Source: Pseudoruegeria sp039972875 (GTDB lineage Bacteria > Pseudomonadota > Alphaproteobacteria > Rhodobacterales > Rhodobacteraceae). Taken from it: 64,000 nt of DNA. Positions 62,847 through 64,000 of the stretch are shown here, piece after piece. Each line of letters begins with the position of its first letter. The stretch's first letter is position 1. Position numbers and translations under genes: made by a program. The DNA lies in the NCBI GenBank assembly GCA_039972875.1, contig JBDWMA010000047.1:1-64000 (forward strand), read 5' to 3'. Under the pieces are notes generated by a model. The model was not told where the DNA came from and made no database searches. It was given only the letters and a program-made list of their open reading frames with translations.

Positions 62847-63873
62847 GAATTGTCCAATCAGACCTGATTAATGTGGATTCATAACCTTTTAGTGTCATGC
62901 GTGCTGTTGGTCCATAGGCCGTCGCATTGTCGCGAAGCTCGGGGAACAGCGCAAAAAGCTCATCACGAACCGCATCATCCCCTTTGTATTGAGCCAAGAC
63001 TTGCGGGTGAAAGCTTTCGGTTTCCAGACCATGGCTCGTTACGATTTCATGGTGGTCAAACATCAGATGGATGTATTCTATCCCATCCTCAGGGCAGACA
63101 CGGTTAACATCTGGGTGGCTCATCAGATTCTTGGAGGAAACCAACACCTCAGTTTCGCCAAACAAAAGCTCTAACGAAGGTTGATCCAGAAGCACCCGAT
63201 GGTTTGGCGACAAAAGGAGATTTTGGCTGGGTAAACCCTCTCCAAAAGCATATTTTTTGATCTGGATCGGTTGAAGGTTTTCATTGGTTTCCAGACGCCC
63301 ACCAGAGACAAAGCGACGGCCGATCCAGCGAATTTGTTGTGGGCCATGATCTTTGGTTAGAACAAAATCACCCACTGACAATTCATCGATTGAAATCTCA
63401 CCTTGTAAGGTTCGGATCATCGTACCTGCGGTGAAGCAAGCAACAATATTGTCGTAGCTTTCTTCGGCAAGAGGCGTGAGTGATGAGGTCGTAACGGTGT
63501 CGCCGGGAGAAACATCAATCGTTGTTGCGACACCGACGAATTCGTTGACACTTCCGCCGTTGATCGTGATGTAAATAATCCGGCCGGTTTCGCCTGTCGA
63601 TTGGTTGGTGATAACACCTTCAGCGGCGTTATAGATCTCATCGCCGATGCTGCCTACAGTCACGCCATCTATGATTAAGTCCGTGGTCAAGTTTTGATTC
63701 AGTCCCGGATCTTGCGTTTGACCGCCATTCCCAAAAAAATCATCAAAGCTGTTATCGTCATCAGAAAGTTGGGCAATGTTGGGCGTGCCAGTGACCGTAA
63801 ACGTCCCGTCCAACAGGTTTGCCAAAGACCCTGCACCGAAGTCTGCAACTGACCATACTAAAAATTGAGGCAT
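62782..63873 (-). CDS. Hint-domain protein (Hedgehog/intein-type)
   Basis: A 363-residue protein. Residues 1-145 are an Asp/Gly/Thr-rich domain without signal peptide. The Hint domain begins at VACFTAGTMIRTLQGE, with Cys about residue 149 as the splicing-type nucleophile, followed by the HRVLL block (SPNHRVLLDQ) and IHLMFDHHEIV. Such proteins in Rhodobacterales may be exported by type I systems and self-process; no transporter is nearby. It is the first gene on the minus strand at the window's right end. Confidence 0.9.
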   Translation of the reverse strand: MPQFLVWSVADFGAGSLANLLDGTFTVTGTPNIAQLSDDDNSFDDFFGNGGQTQDPGLNQNLTTDLIIDGVTVGSIGDEIYNAAEGVITNQSTGETGRIIYITINGGSVNEFVGVATTIDVSPGDTVTTSSLTPLAEESYDNIVACFTAGTMIRTLQGEISIDELSVGDFVLTKDHGPQQIRWIGRRFVSGGRLETNENLQPIQIKKYAFGEGLPSQNLLLSPNHRVLLDQPSLELLFGETEVLVSSKNLMSHPDVNRVCPEDGIEYIHLMFDHHEIVTSHGLETESFHPQVLAQYKGDDAVRDELFALFPELRDNATAYGPTARMTLKGYESTLIRSDWTIHDPKTNKTFVDPEWAPYQRIA

Positions 63874-64000
63874 ACTGTTCCCCGAAACACGTGTTCACCA
63901 TTAAACATTTACTAAAACGGCGCTTTACCAACACGTAAGGCGCCATGTCCAAGGTGTAAGGGGGAAGTTTGTCAAAATTCTAGCAATTTCGTTACGTTTC

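Overview
The window reads as chromosomal DNA of a marine alphaproteobacterium of the Roseobacter group (Rhodobacterales). The reasons are the gene families and their order: MerR regulator-ihfA-fabH-plsX-rpmF-yceD, OlsB for ornithine lipids, a complete mrpABCDEFG sodium/proton antiporter, the carboxyspermidine route to spermidine, a DUF1476 inhibitor of F1-ATPase, a Bmt/corrinoid protein/DUF1638 methyl-transfer set, DctB/DctD, an RNase E with long acidic and Pro/Glu-rich insertions, and a Hint-domain protein. Gene density is high and most genes are housekeeping. No phage, plasmid, CRISPR or rRNA genes were seen.

Layout. 0-4.4 kb: tRNA-Pro and a leftward lipid/ribosomal-protein operon. 4.4-5.8 kb: bamE and olsB. 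5.8-12.6 kb: a NavAb-like sodium channel divergent from the mrp operon. 12.7-19 kb: tamA-tamB (outer-membrane assembly and lipid transport). 19-24.3 kb: speA, carboxyspermidine dehydrogenase, nspC and speB, a complete arginine-to-spermidine route. 24.3-26.7 kb: a small membrane protein, an outer-membrane barrel and an HlyD-type membrane fusion protein without a transporter. 27.2-32.2 kb: AsmA-like protein, small secreted protein and YcbB-type L,D-transpeptidase, all envelope functions. 32.8-35.3 kb: tRNA-Asn, a metallo-beta-lactamase-fold hydrolase and a histidine kinase.

35.3-39.6 kb is the most accessory part: a decayed IS1182-like transposase, a DMT exporter divergent from an AraC regulator, and an unrecognised overlapping gene pair lying between two diverged direct repeats of about 150 bp. 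39.6-41.7 kb: a CAT-anticodon tRNA whose apparent promoter lies inside a LysR gene, with a Tat-exported MBL hydrolase divergent from it. 41.9-52.2 kb: purine biosynthesis genes (purM-purN, then purC-purS-purQ) separated by rnd, sufE, a radical SAM gene and the Bmt/corrinoid genes. 52.2-55.3 kb: dctB-dctD, where DctD lacks the sigma-54 contact loop. 55.3-58.8 kb: rne with a structured leader and an in-frame 9-bp tandem repeat. 58.9-63.9 kb: tusA-like gene, ccdA, a membrane alpha/beta hydrolase coupled to a cytochrome P450, a ribbon-helix-helix protein and a Hint protein.

Most of the window is ordinary. The items most worth testing are the repeat-flanked gene pair at 38.3-39.1 kb, the GAFTGA-less DctD, the EVP repeat in RNase E, the hydrolase-P450 pair and the short MrpA. 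All calls come from reading the sequence and translations; no database search was run.
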